Source: Vavraia culicis subsp. floridensis (Eukaryota; Microsporidia; Pleistophoridae). From it: a DNA stretch of 64,000 nucleotides. Below the pieces are notes generated by a model, which saw only the letters and a program-made list of their open reading frames with translations, ran no database searches and was not told the DNA's origin. Of the stretch, positions 40,889 through 50,430 are shown in pieces (the first letter of the stretch is position 1; each line of letters starts with the position of its first letter). The stretch lies in assembly GCF_000192795.1 (NCBI RefSeq), contig NW_007360637.1:1-64000 (forward strand), read 5' to 3'. The translations under genes were made by a program, and so were the position numbers.

Positions 40889-41539
40889 TCATTTTAGATT
40901 TTTCAAAGAGGGAACAATTCTGTCCTTCACCAGTTCTAAACAGTTGATAGCACTGTTCAATAGATTAGGTATCCTACTCACATTAATACCTCCCACCAAG
41001 GACGTACCAAAAAGTGTTTTTCTATTTATACCGTAACAGATCACAAAATTCGGCAGCTTACAATCCTCTTCGGCTGCACACAAATCAAAAAGATTAACCT
41101 CCGTGTAAATGCCAACAGAACAGCTCAAAACCAAATCCAACATTTGTATGCCCACATATGCGCAGCAAATGCTCACCGAATTAACTATAGCAGAGAATAA
41201 ACTACCGTTGTCCTCCAAGACAAGAATATCGATATCAACCGACGAGGTTGGCCTCGGAATCAGAATATTTCTGAAGAGATCATAAATCTTGTGTTTTAAA
41301 TCCTCTGCAAGTCTGTTCCATTCGTTGACTTCGATACGAGCCGACTTGTTGATGGATAAGGCCATGTTGAAACTAAGCTTTGTGTTTTTTGGTTTTGGTC
41401 CAGCAACAGATACTCTTATTTTCGTCAATCCTTGTGTGTAAACTATTGATGGCCCGCTCATGTAACATATGTCCACGAATCTAATCTCGGACGGCAACCT
41501 GCCATCAACTCTCAAATCAAGCTCATTCAGAACTTCCAT
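40889..41539 (-). CDS. SKI6: Exosome core subunit RRP41/SKI6 (RNase PH fold)
   Basis: Ring subunit of the RNA exosome, which guides RNA to the 3'-5' exonuclease. The 216-residue product starts ELDLRVDGRLPSEIRFVD, the Rrp41 N-terminal signature (LRVDGRR..E.R). It continues with YTQGLTKIRVSVAGPKP in place of the usual QGNTK...VYGP block. The C-terminal half keeps DIDILVLEDNGSLFSAIVNSVS, equivalent to I.VLQ.DG......N....AL. Catalytic phosphorolysis is generally lost in eukaryotic ring subunits. The start has CCC two bases upstream (minus strand). Confidence 0.85.
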   Translation of the reverse strand: MEVLNELDLRVDGRLPSEIRFVDICYMSGPSIVYTQGLTKIRVSVAGPKPKNTKLSFNMALSINKSARIEVNEWNRLAEDLKHKIYDLFRNILIPRPTSSVDIDILVLEDNGSLFSAIVNSVSICCAYVGIQMLDLVLSCSVGIYTEVNLFDLCAAEEDCKLPNFVICYGINRKTLFGTSLVGGINVSRIPNLLNSAINCLELVKDRIVPSLKNLK

Positions 41540-42081
41540 AGGGCCAGAAATATATTTTGCAAAAAATAATCTGTGGCAGGATAGCAGTTTACAAAATATT
41601 TGCGTAGCGGCCAGTACATTTTAAGCAGTATACGCATGGTTAAACATAGAAGTCACCTGCTAATCGCCATATACATACGTTTCTTGCCGAATACAATAAA
41701 GGAAGTTTATATATTTACTGTCGGACTACGATGCGAATGAAAATGATCCAACACCGACACTTCGTAGTGTGTCAGGATAAATAAATGTACCTTTATTGAA
41801 ACAACACGGATTTTGAATTAAACATGAGTTTTTATAACAAATTAGTTCTAAATTTTTTGAATAGTATTTCGTTTCTCATTAAAATTTGATAATAATAGGC
41901 CCACATACAACGACTTTCACCGGTGACAGGTTTAATAACCAAGATATAATTTTACGGACTTTTAATATCAAAATACCTGTTCTGATGCGTCCTTGTTACT
42001 AATCAGCTAACTATTTCGTGATACCAAGGACTTAAAGGAGCCAGGCTTTTGCTGATCGCAAAGTATCACAAGTAATTTGCA
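41540..42081. other. Divergent spacer, SKI6 and ELF1
   Basis: No gene. AATAAATG and AT-rich stretches only, apart from the C-runs at both starts. Confidence 0.55.
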
Positions 42082-42086
42082 CCCCC
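42082..42086 (+). promoter_or_regulatory. CCCCC start signal of ELF1
   Basis: GCACCCCCTTTATG, with the C-run three bases before the ATG at 42090. Confidence 0.55.
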
Positions 42087-42089
42087 TTT

Positions 42090-42332
42090 ATGGGTCGCAA
42101 AAAAACGAGAAGATCACAGATCAAATCATTGAAGTCCAGATTCAGAATGGAAACACGTTTTAACTGTCCCCGATGTAACAACGAGCAGGCTGTGAGGTGC
42201 ACAGTGGAACGTAGCACAGGAATAGGAGTTGCGTACTGTACGCTATGCGAAGCAAAGTACAAGTGTAGAAGTAATAATTTGACAACACCGATTGACGTTT
42301 ATTCGTCATGGATTGATGAAATAGACAAATAA
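42090..42332 (+). CDS. ELF1: Transcription elongation factor ELF1 (ELOF1)
   Basis: Small zinc protein that binds elongating RNA polymerase II on chromatin. The 80-residue product has the basic start MGRKKTRR and four zinc ligands, C26-x2-C29 and C50-x2-C53. The tail TPIDVYSSWIDEIDK matches the ELOF1 pattern PIDVYSDWIDxCE. Size is the same as in other eukaryotes. CCCCC precedes the ATG. Confidence 0.95.
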   Translation: MGRKKTRRSQIKSLKSRFRMETRFNCPRCNNEQAVRCTVERSTGIGVAYCTLCEAKYKCRSNNLTTPIDVYSSWIDEIDK

Positions 42333-42661
42333 ATTTATGATTTAACATTGGTTTCGGGTTTGCATCTTGTAAATGATTCGATATCGCCATAGAAGATGAT
42401 ATATTGCTAGCGTGGAGCGGTAACAGTTTTGAGAGCTGTATACTATGGGCATCTGGTGAAAATAATTTGTGGAGCAAAGCCTGGCAGCACGTTTTATACG
42501 CAATGTAAATGATTCTTTCACTAAAACCGAAGTTATACGCCGAATTCCGTGTATTATTTGGCATTTTCCACAGTATCTTAAGCAGCAATAAAAACGGTGC
42601 TCAATCCAGTTTGAAAATGTGGTTTTGCACCACCATTATAAGTAAATACTGTAGATGTGGG
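42333..42661. other. Spacer between convergent ELF1 and RAD2
   Basis: AATAAA overlaps the ELF1 stop. Nothing else recognised. Confidence 0.55.
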
Positions 42662-44824
42662 CTATTTTTGAGATCTTATCTTGCATAAATAGAAAATAAT
42701 CTCATTAATTTGCTTGTCGTTTAGAAAATTCTCAGCTAAAAACTTCCTAATTTCACCGAGTTTACGCGAATTCTTCAGTTTTAACGGACCCTTATCTACA
42801 ACAGACTTGTAATATACGTTTCTCACTTTGGCGTACTCCAAATTAAAAATTCTTTGATCATAACTCGTCTTGCTTTCGCATTTTAGTATTTCTAAAGCCT
42901 TCTTTGGACCAATTCCTCGAATTCCCACGGTGTAGTCATTTCCCATAAATACACTCAGTTTGATCAAATCTTCTCTTTCCAAGTTCAGTTTGTTTTTAAT
43001 ATTCTGCATGGTATACAACTTTGGGCCTCTAAAATAGTCTTTATAAATCCTGCTAGCACCAAATAGAAATACATCATTGTCTTCCGTAATGACTGCATCA
43101 ACCTTTAAATTGTAAATTTTTTCGTTAAATACTTGGTTGTTACCTAGATATGAATATCTTTCTTCCGTTTTGGAAGTGCTTTCTCGAGTACTCCGTTCTG
43201 ATGCGCATTCGTTGTTGAAGTAGCCCAGCTGTGAATCGGATTCGTACGGTGCATCAATATAGGAGACACCCAAAATATTTAAAATCTTTTTCAATAGGAC
43301 TGTTATACCTTGCAACTCATTCATCAAGTTCATGCTCTTCATTTGTATTTTTTTTTCAAGTGATTGAATCCGGTGGCGCACACATTCCTCTATTTCACTG
43401 CTCAACCCTTCCTCGAGGACAGTAACTTTTTCCTCACTATTTTCTTCCGGCACTATCACCAAATGGTTGTTCAAGGCAGTAGCAGGTTCACCACGTATTG
43501 TGCTTGTGCTATCTATTTTACACTCTATGTCAAGGCCTGCTTTATCCTTTGTGTTTATATTTGGGTCAGCTTGCAGATTGGTTGCTGCTTTATCCTTCTC
43601 TTCAATCTGATTGTTCAGTGTTTCTAATTGCTTATCCTTGTGTGATGTTGAGTTTCCAGCCATTAATGGACTATTGTTCGGATTCGTTTTAGTCTCTCTG
43701 ATAGACTGTATCATATTCTGGATATTCTTAGATGAAAGGCTTTTCGTTTCATAATTTGTTTCTTTTTCACTATTTCCAGCGTTTCTAAGATCATATGACC
43801 CCTGTATTCGGTTCGTATTGCAATTCGTTACAACATGAACATCATTTCCACTGTTTGTCTCCTTATTTTCGCTAAAAATTGAATTTAACTCAGTTAAAAA
43901 TCCATCTTCGCCTGTAATTTTATCGCTTGTAAGATTGTTATCAGTTTTTTTCGGTTCTATCTTTTCGTTAACCTGAAAGAGGCTCAAATCATCATTTTCT
44001 TCTTTTTTAAGTTTCTTAGCCGTTTCATTATCATAATTTAACTCGTAGTACGACCGACAGTCTCCCATTATCCGCTTGTTCTTCGTGTTAGACACTTCGT
44101 TGATCAGGTTGGTGATTGTGTACGCCCTCTCAATTTTCTTTAATTGGTATTCAGAAAATTCTTTTCCCCTCATTCCGCGAAACCCACACGATTTGAATGC
44201 ATTTGCTTCTCTGAGCTCATCCAAAATTTTCAACTTCCTGACTTTTGATAGACTATCAAAATTCTTTGGCAAAAAATCGTCCTTCTCTTCGCAGAACAAT
44301 TCATTATAGTCCATGTTTACACGGCTCCACTCGTTGTAATAATTGTGTGCTGTGTCTAGCTCTATTGTTTCTTCATCCCCTGCATCAATCGCATCTTCTC
44401 CCCAATTATAGTCATGATTTCTCAGCTTATAGCTCACAACATCTTCGATCTCTTTTAGTTCTTCCATATTCACTTCCCGTCCATGCTCACAGTTTTTATA
44501 TAGAATTTTACACACTGTACACACTTTATTGTTCCTAATTTTATCAAAATGGGCTTTTAGTTCGTTTCTCAGCCGCATCTCGTTTCTTTTGGCAATTGTT
44601 TTGATCTTCTCAACAGGTGCCTTGCTGTCAAACACAAAAAATAGTGTGTTTTGGTGATACAAAAGGCCTACTACGCGCTTGACAAAGCTGTATATTACGT
44701 TCGTTTGAGGTACATTTTTATATTTGTATAGCCATATGCTTGCATCTATTGCTAGCCGCTGGTTCTTTGGTGTATCTGCCGTATGGCACTCCTCCAACAA
44801 TTTCCACAGACCCTTTACACCCAT
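42662..44824 (-). CDS. RAD2: RAD2/XPG nucleotide-excision-repair endonuclease
   Basis: Structure-specific nuclease making the 3' incision in nucleotide excision repair. The 720-residue protein begins MGVKGLWKLLEECH, with the N-nuclease core to about residue 90 (RLAIDASIWLYKY, FFVFDSKAPVEK). A long low-complexity, Asn/Lys/Glu-rich spacer follows (about 100-530). The I-nuclease core comes next (DAVITEDNDVFLFGASRIYKDYF near 573), with the helix-hairpin-helix IRGIGPKKALEIL. The usual EAEA catalytic pair reads ESDS (APYESDSQLG), and about 40 extra residues separate it from the DxD motif. The frame is open to 44893, but homology sets the start at 44824. GGG lies three bases upstream. Confidence 0.9.
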   Translation of the reverse strand: MGVKGLWKLLEECHTADTPKNQRLAIDASIWLYKYKNVPQTNVIYSFVKRVVGLLYHQNTLFFVFDSKAPVEKIKTIAKRNEMRLRNELKAHFDKIRNNKVCTVCKILYKNCEHGREVNMEELKEIEDVVSYKLRNHDYNWGEDAIDAGDEETIELDTAHNYYNEWSRVNMDYNELFCEEKDDFLPKNFDSLSKVRKLKILDELREANAFKSCGFRGMRGKEFSEYQLKKIERAYTITNLINEVSNTKNKRIMGDCRSYYELNYDNETAKKLKKEENDDLSLFQVNEKIEPKKTDNNLTSDKITGEDGFLTELNSIFSENKETNSGNDVHVVTNCNTNRIQGSYDLRNAGNSEKETNYETKSLSSKNIQNMIQSIRETKTNPNNSPLMAGNSTSHKDKQLETLNNQIEEKDKAATNLQADPNINTKDKAGLDIECKIDSTSTIRGEPATALNNHLVIVPEENSEEKVTVLEEGLSSEIEECVRHRIQSLEKKIQMKSMNLMNELQGITVLLKKILNILGVSYIDAPYESDSQLGYFNNECASERSTRESTSKTEERYSYLGNNQVFNEKIYNLKVDAVITEDNDVFLFGASRIYKDYFRGPKLYTMQNIKNKLNLEREDLIKLSVFMGNDYTVGIRGIGPKKALEILKCESKTSYDQRIFNLEYAKVRNVYYKSVVDKGPLKLKNSRKLGEIRKFLAENFLNDKQINEIIFYLCKIRSQK

Positions 44825-45009
44825 CGACCCGATTTTTTTGCTAACGGTATTTAAACAAAAGGAGGCTCTGCGAATAAGTGAGTAAGAAGGCAAAATTTTT
44901 AATTTAATTAATTTTAAAGGACCTATAAATTACCTTTTGAACAGTAAAAGAGACTGATACGTTCACTAGACTTCATCAATGGTGGAAAAGAACTGCAATA
45001 ATTCATCGG
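44825..45009. other. Short spacer upstream of RAD2
   Basis: Holds the non-coding in-frame codons up to 44893 and the 3' end of the basic orphan. Nothing else seen. Confidence 0.45.
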
Positions 45010-45576
45010 TCATCTCCTTATTTTTTTATTCATATTCGTACGATCTTTGAAGGAGTTTTTACGTTTTCGATTCATTTCAACGTCTTTACCAGCCAAAGAC
45101 GACCGTTTATCGGTATTTGATCTGTTAAATCGCCGAGATGATTTGGCTGTCTCATCCGTATCCGACTTGATTTCATGTGTACCATCTCTTTTCCATTTCA
45201 ATCGTGGCTTACTGCTTGTTTTTTCTTGTTCAAATGCTCTGGTTGTTTTGTCAGACCGGTTTTCCCTCCGTGACCGTTCATCCCAGACATTTAGCTTCCT
45301 CCCATCGTTTCTTCTGCTTTCAATCTTCTTATCACTGACAGCATCACCAATGTTATGCATATCTTCATTGCCAGTTGGCTGCTTGTCCCTACTTTTCCTT
45401 TTGTTAAACATTCGTCGTTTGCAGGCAGCCCCATCCCTTTTTCCCTTCTCCGTACAATCAACAACAACATCATCCTTTTTGTTAAAATTTTTCTTTTCCA
45501 AATCATTTAGGACTTTTAGCGTTGCTTTCATGGTGTTCAAGTAGATCGTCTTCTCAAGATTTGTGTCATCACTCAT
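45010..45576 (-). CDS. Highly basic charged orphan protein, 188 residues
   Basis: Not recognised. After a helical N-terminal 35 residues (TIYLNTMKATLKVLNDLEKK), the protein is a run of Lys/Arg/Asp/Ser with clusters such as KRRMFNKRKSRDK and NRKRKNSFKDR. It is probably disordered and nuclear or nucleolar. Low-complexity basic composition makes homology claims unsafe. The ATG at 45576 has CCC seven bases upstream; the longer frame to 45696 is disfavoured. Confidence 0.55.
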   Translation of the reverse strand: MSDDTNLEKTIYLNTMKATLKVLNDLEKKNFNKKDDVVVDCTEKGKRDGAACKRRMFNKRKSRDKQPTGNEDMHNIGDAVSDKKIESRRNDGRKLNVWDERSRRENRSDKTTRAFEQEKTSSKPRLKWKRDGTHEIKSDTDETAKSSRRFNRSNTDKRSSLAGKDVEMNRKRKNSFKDRTNMNKKIRR

Positions 45577-46680
45577 CACCGAAGGGTGCTGTGGCCAAAA
45601 AAAGTGATTGTAAACGTGTGCAGTAGAGCACCGTGTAGATGTAAGGATGAGCGTATTTTGTGATGTTGTCTGTAGTTGAAAGACATAGCTGTCCAAAATG
45701 GCTTTATAGTGATAAGCCCGAAATTATAAATGATTCCGGATTGTTTAATCGGTGGCTGAAAATAAATATGGACGAGTACTTGTGAAGAAACAACTTCTTC
45801 CCGTTCTGTTGGACAACGCAAATAGTACCGGTGAATTGGGATAAAAAATCAGAAGTATTCATGAAGATGATAGCAAAAAATTCGACAAGTACTTCGTAAA
45901 GCAGAGATCGAATTTATAAGGAAGTAAAGACCAATTTATGAATGCTAAAATATGTGTAGTACATTAAAAGAATCTGTAGGAGAGAAGTGTGCATGAAATG
46001 AAGTGAATGAATGCGGCGGACAAAATTTTGAGAAGCTCAGAAGAAAGGAAAACTTGCAGGATACACGTTGAAAAGATACTTAAAGAGCCGAAAACACATG
46101 AAGAATGAAAGAGCTGGAAGAACAAAGGAATCAATTCGTCTTCTCATAGGATAAAAGGTCAATTAAAATTGTTATCGAAGAAAAATTTAATCCTAATGTG
46201 ATAGGCGAGGTATTTAATGAAATAAAGTGATTAATCAAACTCTCTGTATTTGTTATCTGCGTATCTAAAACGTAAATCTTTGCTTTCTTCGTTAAATTAC
46301 CGACCAGATCGCGAAGAAAAGTTTTTAACTTTTCTTTTACGCTCAAATCCAATTCCTAAAGGAATTAGATTGACAGTAATAATAGGAGGTAAAGATTAGT
46401 AAAATAGAGATGATGACAGTTTAAAGACAATAAAGCAGATTAATAGAAGTTTTCAATTAGGAAATTATACGTTATTGTCATCGTGTGTGCACATATGATG
46501 GTTCGTGAGTAAATGCTTGGAGTATCTTGAAACGATTACCAAGTCGAAATGTACTGAAAGTCGATAAAAAAATACGAGAAGTTCACAATAACAATAGAAA
46601 TAGGAACCAAAAGAACACTCAAATACGGAAACGAATTTTACCTCCTATGTATATAAAAAAATATATTTATTAAACCGTTA
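45577..46680. other. 1.1 kb spacer with one uncertain frame
   Basis: The minus-strand frame 46131-46352 is protein-like but has only a TTG start, preceded by an in-frame stop. A 3' splice-like CTAATTCCTTTAG precedes it, but no matching donor and ATG exon could be defined. Otherwise AT-rich. Confidence 0.45.
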
Positions 46681-46687
46681 GGGGTAC

Positions 46688-47470
46688 ATGGAAACACATA
46701 CGGCTACACTATTTCTTTTATCGGTATTTCTTTTCTTCTTTACACTTTTATTTTCTTTTTCCTACCGGTTTTTCAAAAATCTACAGATATCCTCGTATTC
46801 CAAATGCTTTGCAGGTGGTATCATACTCAGCACGCTCATATTCCACATATTTCCGGATGTATACCAAAGTAACTGCGGGTATCTTGGGCAGCTGTTCAGC
46901 GGAATCAGCTTCCTGATCTTATTTTCTATCGACAAGCTGTATTTGTACGTTAACGATAATGAGAATGACTCTCTTCCGAAGAATGTATCCAAGGCACAAG
47001 CATTTATCTTTATAATTGCGCTCAGCTTGCATAGCTTCATGGAAGGATTAGGTATACCAGCGAAGGAAGGCAAAAGTCTGGTGTGGTATTCATTAGGATT
47101 ACTCGGGCACAAATGGATTGAGGCGTTTGCACTGAGCGTGTCGGTGCATACATCGGGATTTGAAATGAGAATAGTTTATGCTCTTCTGACGTTCTATTCG
47201 TTCTTAACGCCCTTTGGCACTTTGATAGGTATGGCCTTGATAAAAGTGCTAGAAAATAATAAATATTTCGATAATCTGACGAGTATTCTGAACGGTATTT
47301 CCTGCGGTTCATTTTTCTACATCGAATTCATTGAAATGCTCAACTCGGAATTCGATAAACAAGGTATGATCGCAAAGAAGAAGAATAGGAAAAAAGTGCT
47401 GGCAATATTTGTAGGATTTGTTCTGATGACGTTGGCTGCACTAGGTTTTCACTGGGCTGAATCTAAATAA
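46688..47470 (+). CDS. ZIP (SLC39) family metal transporter 3
   Basis: Second ZIP paralogue with intact motifs. The 260-residue product has about eight spans. Span 4 carries LSLHSFMEGLGIPAKEG and span 5 GHKWIEAFALSVSVH, so the H-x4-E and HKxxE ligand motifs are intact. The His-rich loop of ZIP1 is absent, which may mean different affinity. The start has a GGGG run three bases upstream (the GGG form of the start signal) and a TATATAAAAAAATATAT stretch about 25 bases before that. Confidence 0.9.
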   Translation: METHTATLFLLSVFLFFFTLLFSFSYRFFKNLQISSYSKCFAGGIILSTLIFHIFPDVYQSNCGYLGQLFSGISFLILFSIDKLYLYVNDNENDSLPKNVSKAQAFIFIIALSLHSFMEGLGIPAKEGKSLVWYSLGLLGHKWIEAFALSVSVHTSGFEMRIVYALLTFYSFLTPFGTLIGMALIKVLENNKYFDNLTSILNGISCGSFFYIEFIEMLNSEFDKQGMIAKKKNRKKVLAIFVGFVLMTLAALGFHWAESK

Positions 47471-48011
47471 AGCTTGCCTTTAACTTAAAACACGCACTTA
47501 GCGTATTTTTTCGTTACGAGTGGTAACGATTATTTTATGGTCTGATCGCTGATACTCAAATCATTACTTGTCTCTGGAGGTGTGCTGGATCACTTTATCA
47601 CGATCAATATACAAGCAATATTCATTCAAAGAATAGCTTGGGTGTTTTTGTTGGTGTTAAAGCTGTACTACATCTGTACGATGAGCTCATCCCACTAATT
47701 CTGCTCCTGCACAGAATTTTCGCGCTACAGTATTTTAATTTAGCAAAAATCTAAAATTCGTCCGTATAGCCGGAACGCTCAGCGGTAAACTGAACATCTT
47801 GCTGAAAAATAGAATACATTTATTTAATAGAACAGCTATTCCAGTATGGCAAGCGACCTTCTCGCTATTCTTTATCACATCAGAACACAGAATAAAATTA
47901 ACCCGTGACAGTGAGCCATAAAAAAGAGGATCATTCGCGCAGCGAAACATTAAAATGAAAAAAACACCGATAAACTAGCGAGTTTAATTAATATGCATAT
48001 GTTAGGCCTGG
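47471..48011. other. Spacer between convergent ZIP3 and UBA2
   Basis: A 71-codon minus-strand frame (47735-47950) is unsupported. AATAAAG directly overlaps the ZIP3 stop. Confidence 0.55.
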
Positions 48012-49217
48012 TTAACTGAGTGTAAACTCTTCAGTATCAAAGATATATCGATGATCTACATTAATGTAGAATTTGAACAACTCGCATCCCGATTTGACAA
48101 CCATTATCGAATTATGTGATACGATTAACTCATTTATGTCCCTCTGTGAGTCATAAAATCTATTATTAATCACAAAAATGGCGCTTTCAAGTCCAATCTT
48201 TTCCAAAAAATCAGACATCATTAATACATTGTTATTCAAATGTAGAACAAACCATTTTACACCACAGATACCGCAGGTAGAACTGCTTATTCCCGGGTAA
48301 TTTTTAATAATGAGCTTCTTATTCTTTGTAAGAAAATAGTTGTGCGTAAGCCCTGCTGCTGAGATCAACATCAAAGACGCCACTGCAGCATTTGTGGTGC
48401 AAATCGAAGGTATAATATTTTTGACAATCTTCTCTGCCGTAAAAAAATTCTCAACGGTAATACCGTAGTTACTGGCACGAGCTTGAGCCACGTAGTAAAT
48501 AAATTTGTTTATATTTCTGTTGTCCTTGTTGAAGACAGGGAAGTTTGACCTCTTTAACCTTGCGTGATACTTCATTATTTTTTTAGCAATCTTCGTCTTA
48601 CTGCTATCGCATTCTCTACTACCAAATAGAAACCTGCAAACATTCTCTAATTCTTTGTATCTCGCTCGTTTCTTTCTAATGTTAGCGTAGACTACTTCTT
48701 TGGCATAAGCAACACAATGCACGAAGCTTTGCGGTCTGCCTCGAATTGTACAGATCGGAAAACTCTGTTCCCGTATTTTTGGTGTGCAGTCGTAGCACTC
48801 ATTTTCAAAAAATACCATTGACTGTCCCAAATACCCTGCTGATCCACCATCAACAAGCGGTACACGGGCCAGCCTGCACCTCAGACTAACGTATGAACGG
48901 GCTTCAACGTTGTCCAAACAATTATACACGATTTCAAAGGTTTCAAAGAACTTAAGATCGAATCTTTCGTTAATAATACTCTCATTATAGGATATAACTC
49001 TGGCATCACGAACCATTTGTTCGTAATACTGCTTTGTTATATCGGTCTTGAATTTTCCGACATTGCTTCGAGTAAAAAAGAATTGACGGTTTAAATTTGT
49101 AACTTCTATCGTGTCATTGTCCACGATTGTTACGTGTTTTATTCCTTTGAGCATTAAAAGCTTAAGCAGCTCACAACCAATACCCCCACATCCAACCACC
49201 AAAATGTTCTTTTCCAT
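48012..49217 (-). CDS. UBA2: SUMO-activating enzyme large subunit UBA2, shortened
   Basis: Catalytic E1 subunit that adenylates SUMO with AOS1 and carries it as a thioester. The 401-residue product starts MEKNILVVGCGGIGCELLK with the nucleotide motif GxGxxG (9-14). DTIEVTNLNRQFFF (35-48) follows, then zinc CxxC pairs (CYDC 141-144, CGIC 315-318). The catalytic cysteine is C156 in QSFPICTIRG, as in UBA2 PGCTIRN. It is far shorter than yeast or human UBA2 (about 640), with a short C-terminal ubiquitin-fold part and no long tail. The frame extends to 49310, but homology sets the ATG at 49217. No C-run is present. Confidence 0.9.
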   Translation of the reverse strand: MEKNILVVGCGGIGCELLKLLMLKGIKHVTIVDNDTIEVTNLNRQFFFTRSNVGKFKTDITKQYYEQMVRDARVISYNESIINERFDLKFFETFEIVYNCLDNVEARSYVSLRCRLARVPLVDGGSAGYLGQSMVFFENECYDCTPKIREQSFPICTIRGRPQSFVHCVAYAKEVVYANIRKKRARYKELENVCRFLFGSRECDSSKTKIAKKIMKYHARLKRSNFPVFNKDNRNINKFIYYVAQARASNYGITVENFFTAEKIVKNIIPSICTTNAAVASLMLISAAGLTHNYFLTKNKKLIIKNYPGISSSTCGICGVKWFVLHLNNNVLMMSDFLEKIGLESAIFVINNRFYDSQRDINELIVSHNSIMVVKSGCELFKFYINVDHRYIFDTEEFTLS

Positions 49218-50430
49218 CGCACGGTAGATGTGAATTTCGGATATAACAATTTTTTGAGAAACAAGATTCAGAAGTGTAAATGGAGAACTTCTGATGACAA
49301 TTCTGATCACTAAAACATTTTAAGTGGTTCAAGTGATAGCTAACCTCGATATGATGCAAAATTTTGTTCCAGCGTGCTATCCAAATATTTCCACCTACAT
49401 TATGTTTTTTGGCCAAAATCACGGTGCTACAGCTAACATTTATCTTTTTACAATGAAACGGAAATATTTTAAATGTCATTAGACATGATGCCAATAGTAT
49501 TTATGTATTATGTTTGTTTGTGACTCATCCTGTGTTTTCTGAACGGGTTGAAGTGATTCACTACATCATAACTGCTAGCATGTTGGTTTATGTTGTTCAT
49601 TTCATAAAACTGACTGGCACATCCGCTATGTCTGCTAGTAACGACCACTATGTCCGTTAGTCTTCATCTCATGAGGAAGATAAGTTTTTTGAGCCATGTG
49701 AAGACCCAGCAGACCTATAAATAATGATAGGAAGGTGCGTTATTACTACAATAGTACCTAACATGCAAATCATGGCACACATAAAATTTGTCCAAAATAA
49801 CTGTGATCAAATTAAGATGATCTCACACAGCAACGCAAAACAAAGCAAATCAAAAATATCAAATTGCACAAGGAACATTCTCACGATTGGCAAATGGCAT
49901 ATTGAGTATTACTTACCGTTCCTAAAAAGGAATAATAAATCAAGTGCAAAATGACCGGTGTAAAACCGAATAAATACCATCATAATCACTTTTCGATTAG
50001 ACACAAGAATTAATTCAAGTTGAAAACTTTCCAGATACTCAAAAATGCTATCTCTTCCTTTTCACTAGACGTACATTTATTTACCTCCTCAACAATACGA
50101 TAGTGCTGTTGAATCAAATGGAGCATTAACAGAAAGGAAGCTAACTTTAATCCTCTCAAAGCATTCGCATTAAGGCAACTAACACAAGAATATGAGGGTT
50201 GGCCCACGAAAGAAACTCTCAGAATATTGCAGCGTATTTTTGATCAAAGATATTTATACTATGGCCTGCCACAGCAAGACATGAAAGGATCACTACCATA
50301 TGAGATCCTCAGCTCGTACAAGTTACACGTCCGATCACGGACCATTTTATACTGCATCTGAATGCCTGACTCATCGCATACATACACGGATAGTAGTAAC
50401 CAATGTGCTTGGGTTGCAGAGGAAGAGAGG
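49218..50430. other. Gene-poor stretch left of the inverted repeat
   Basis: No supported gene. One plus-strand frame (50113-50361) is open for 82 codons and reads like protein (for example LRQLTQEYEGWPTKETLRIL) but has no early ATG. Another plus frame, 50300-50563, runs into the repeat arm. Both may be decayed gene or element remnants. Confidence 0.4.
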
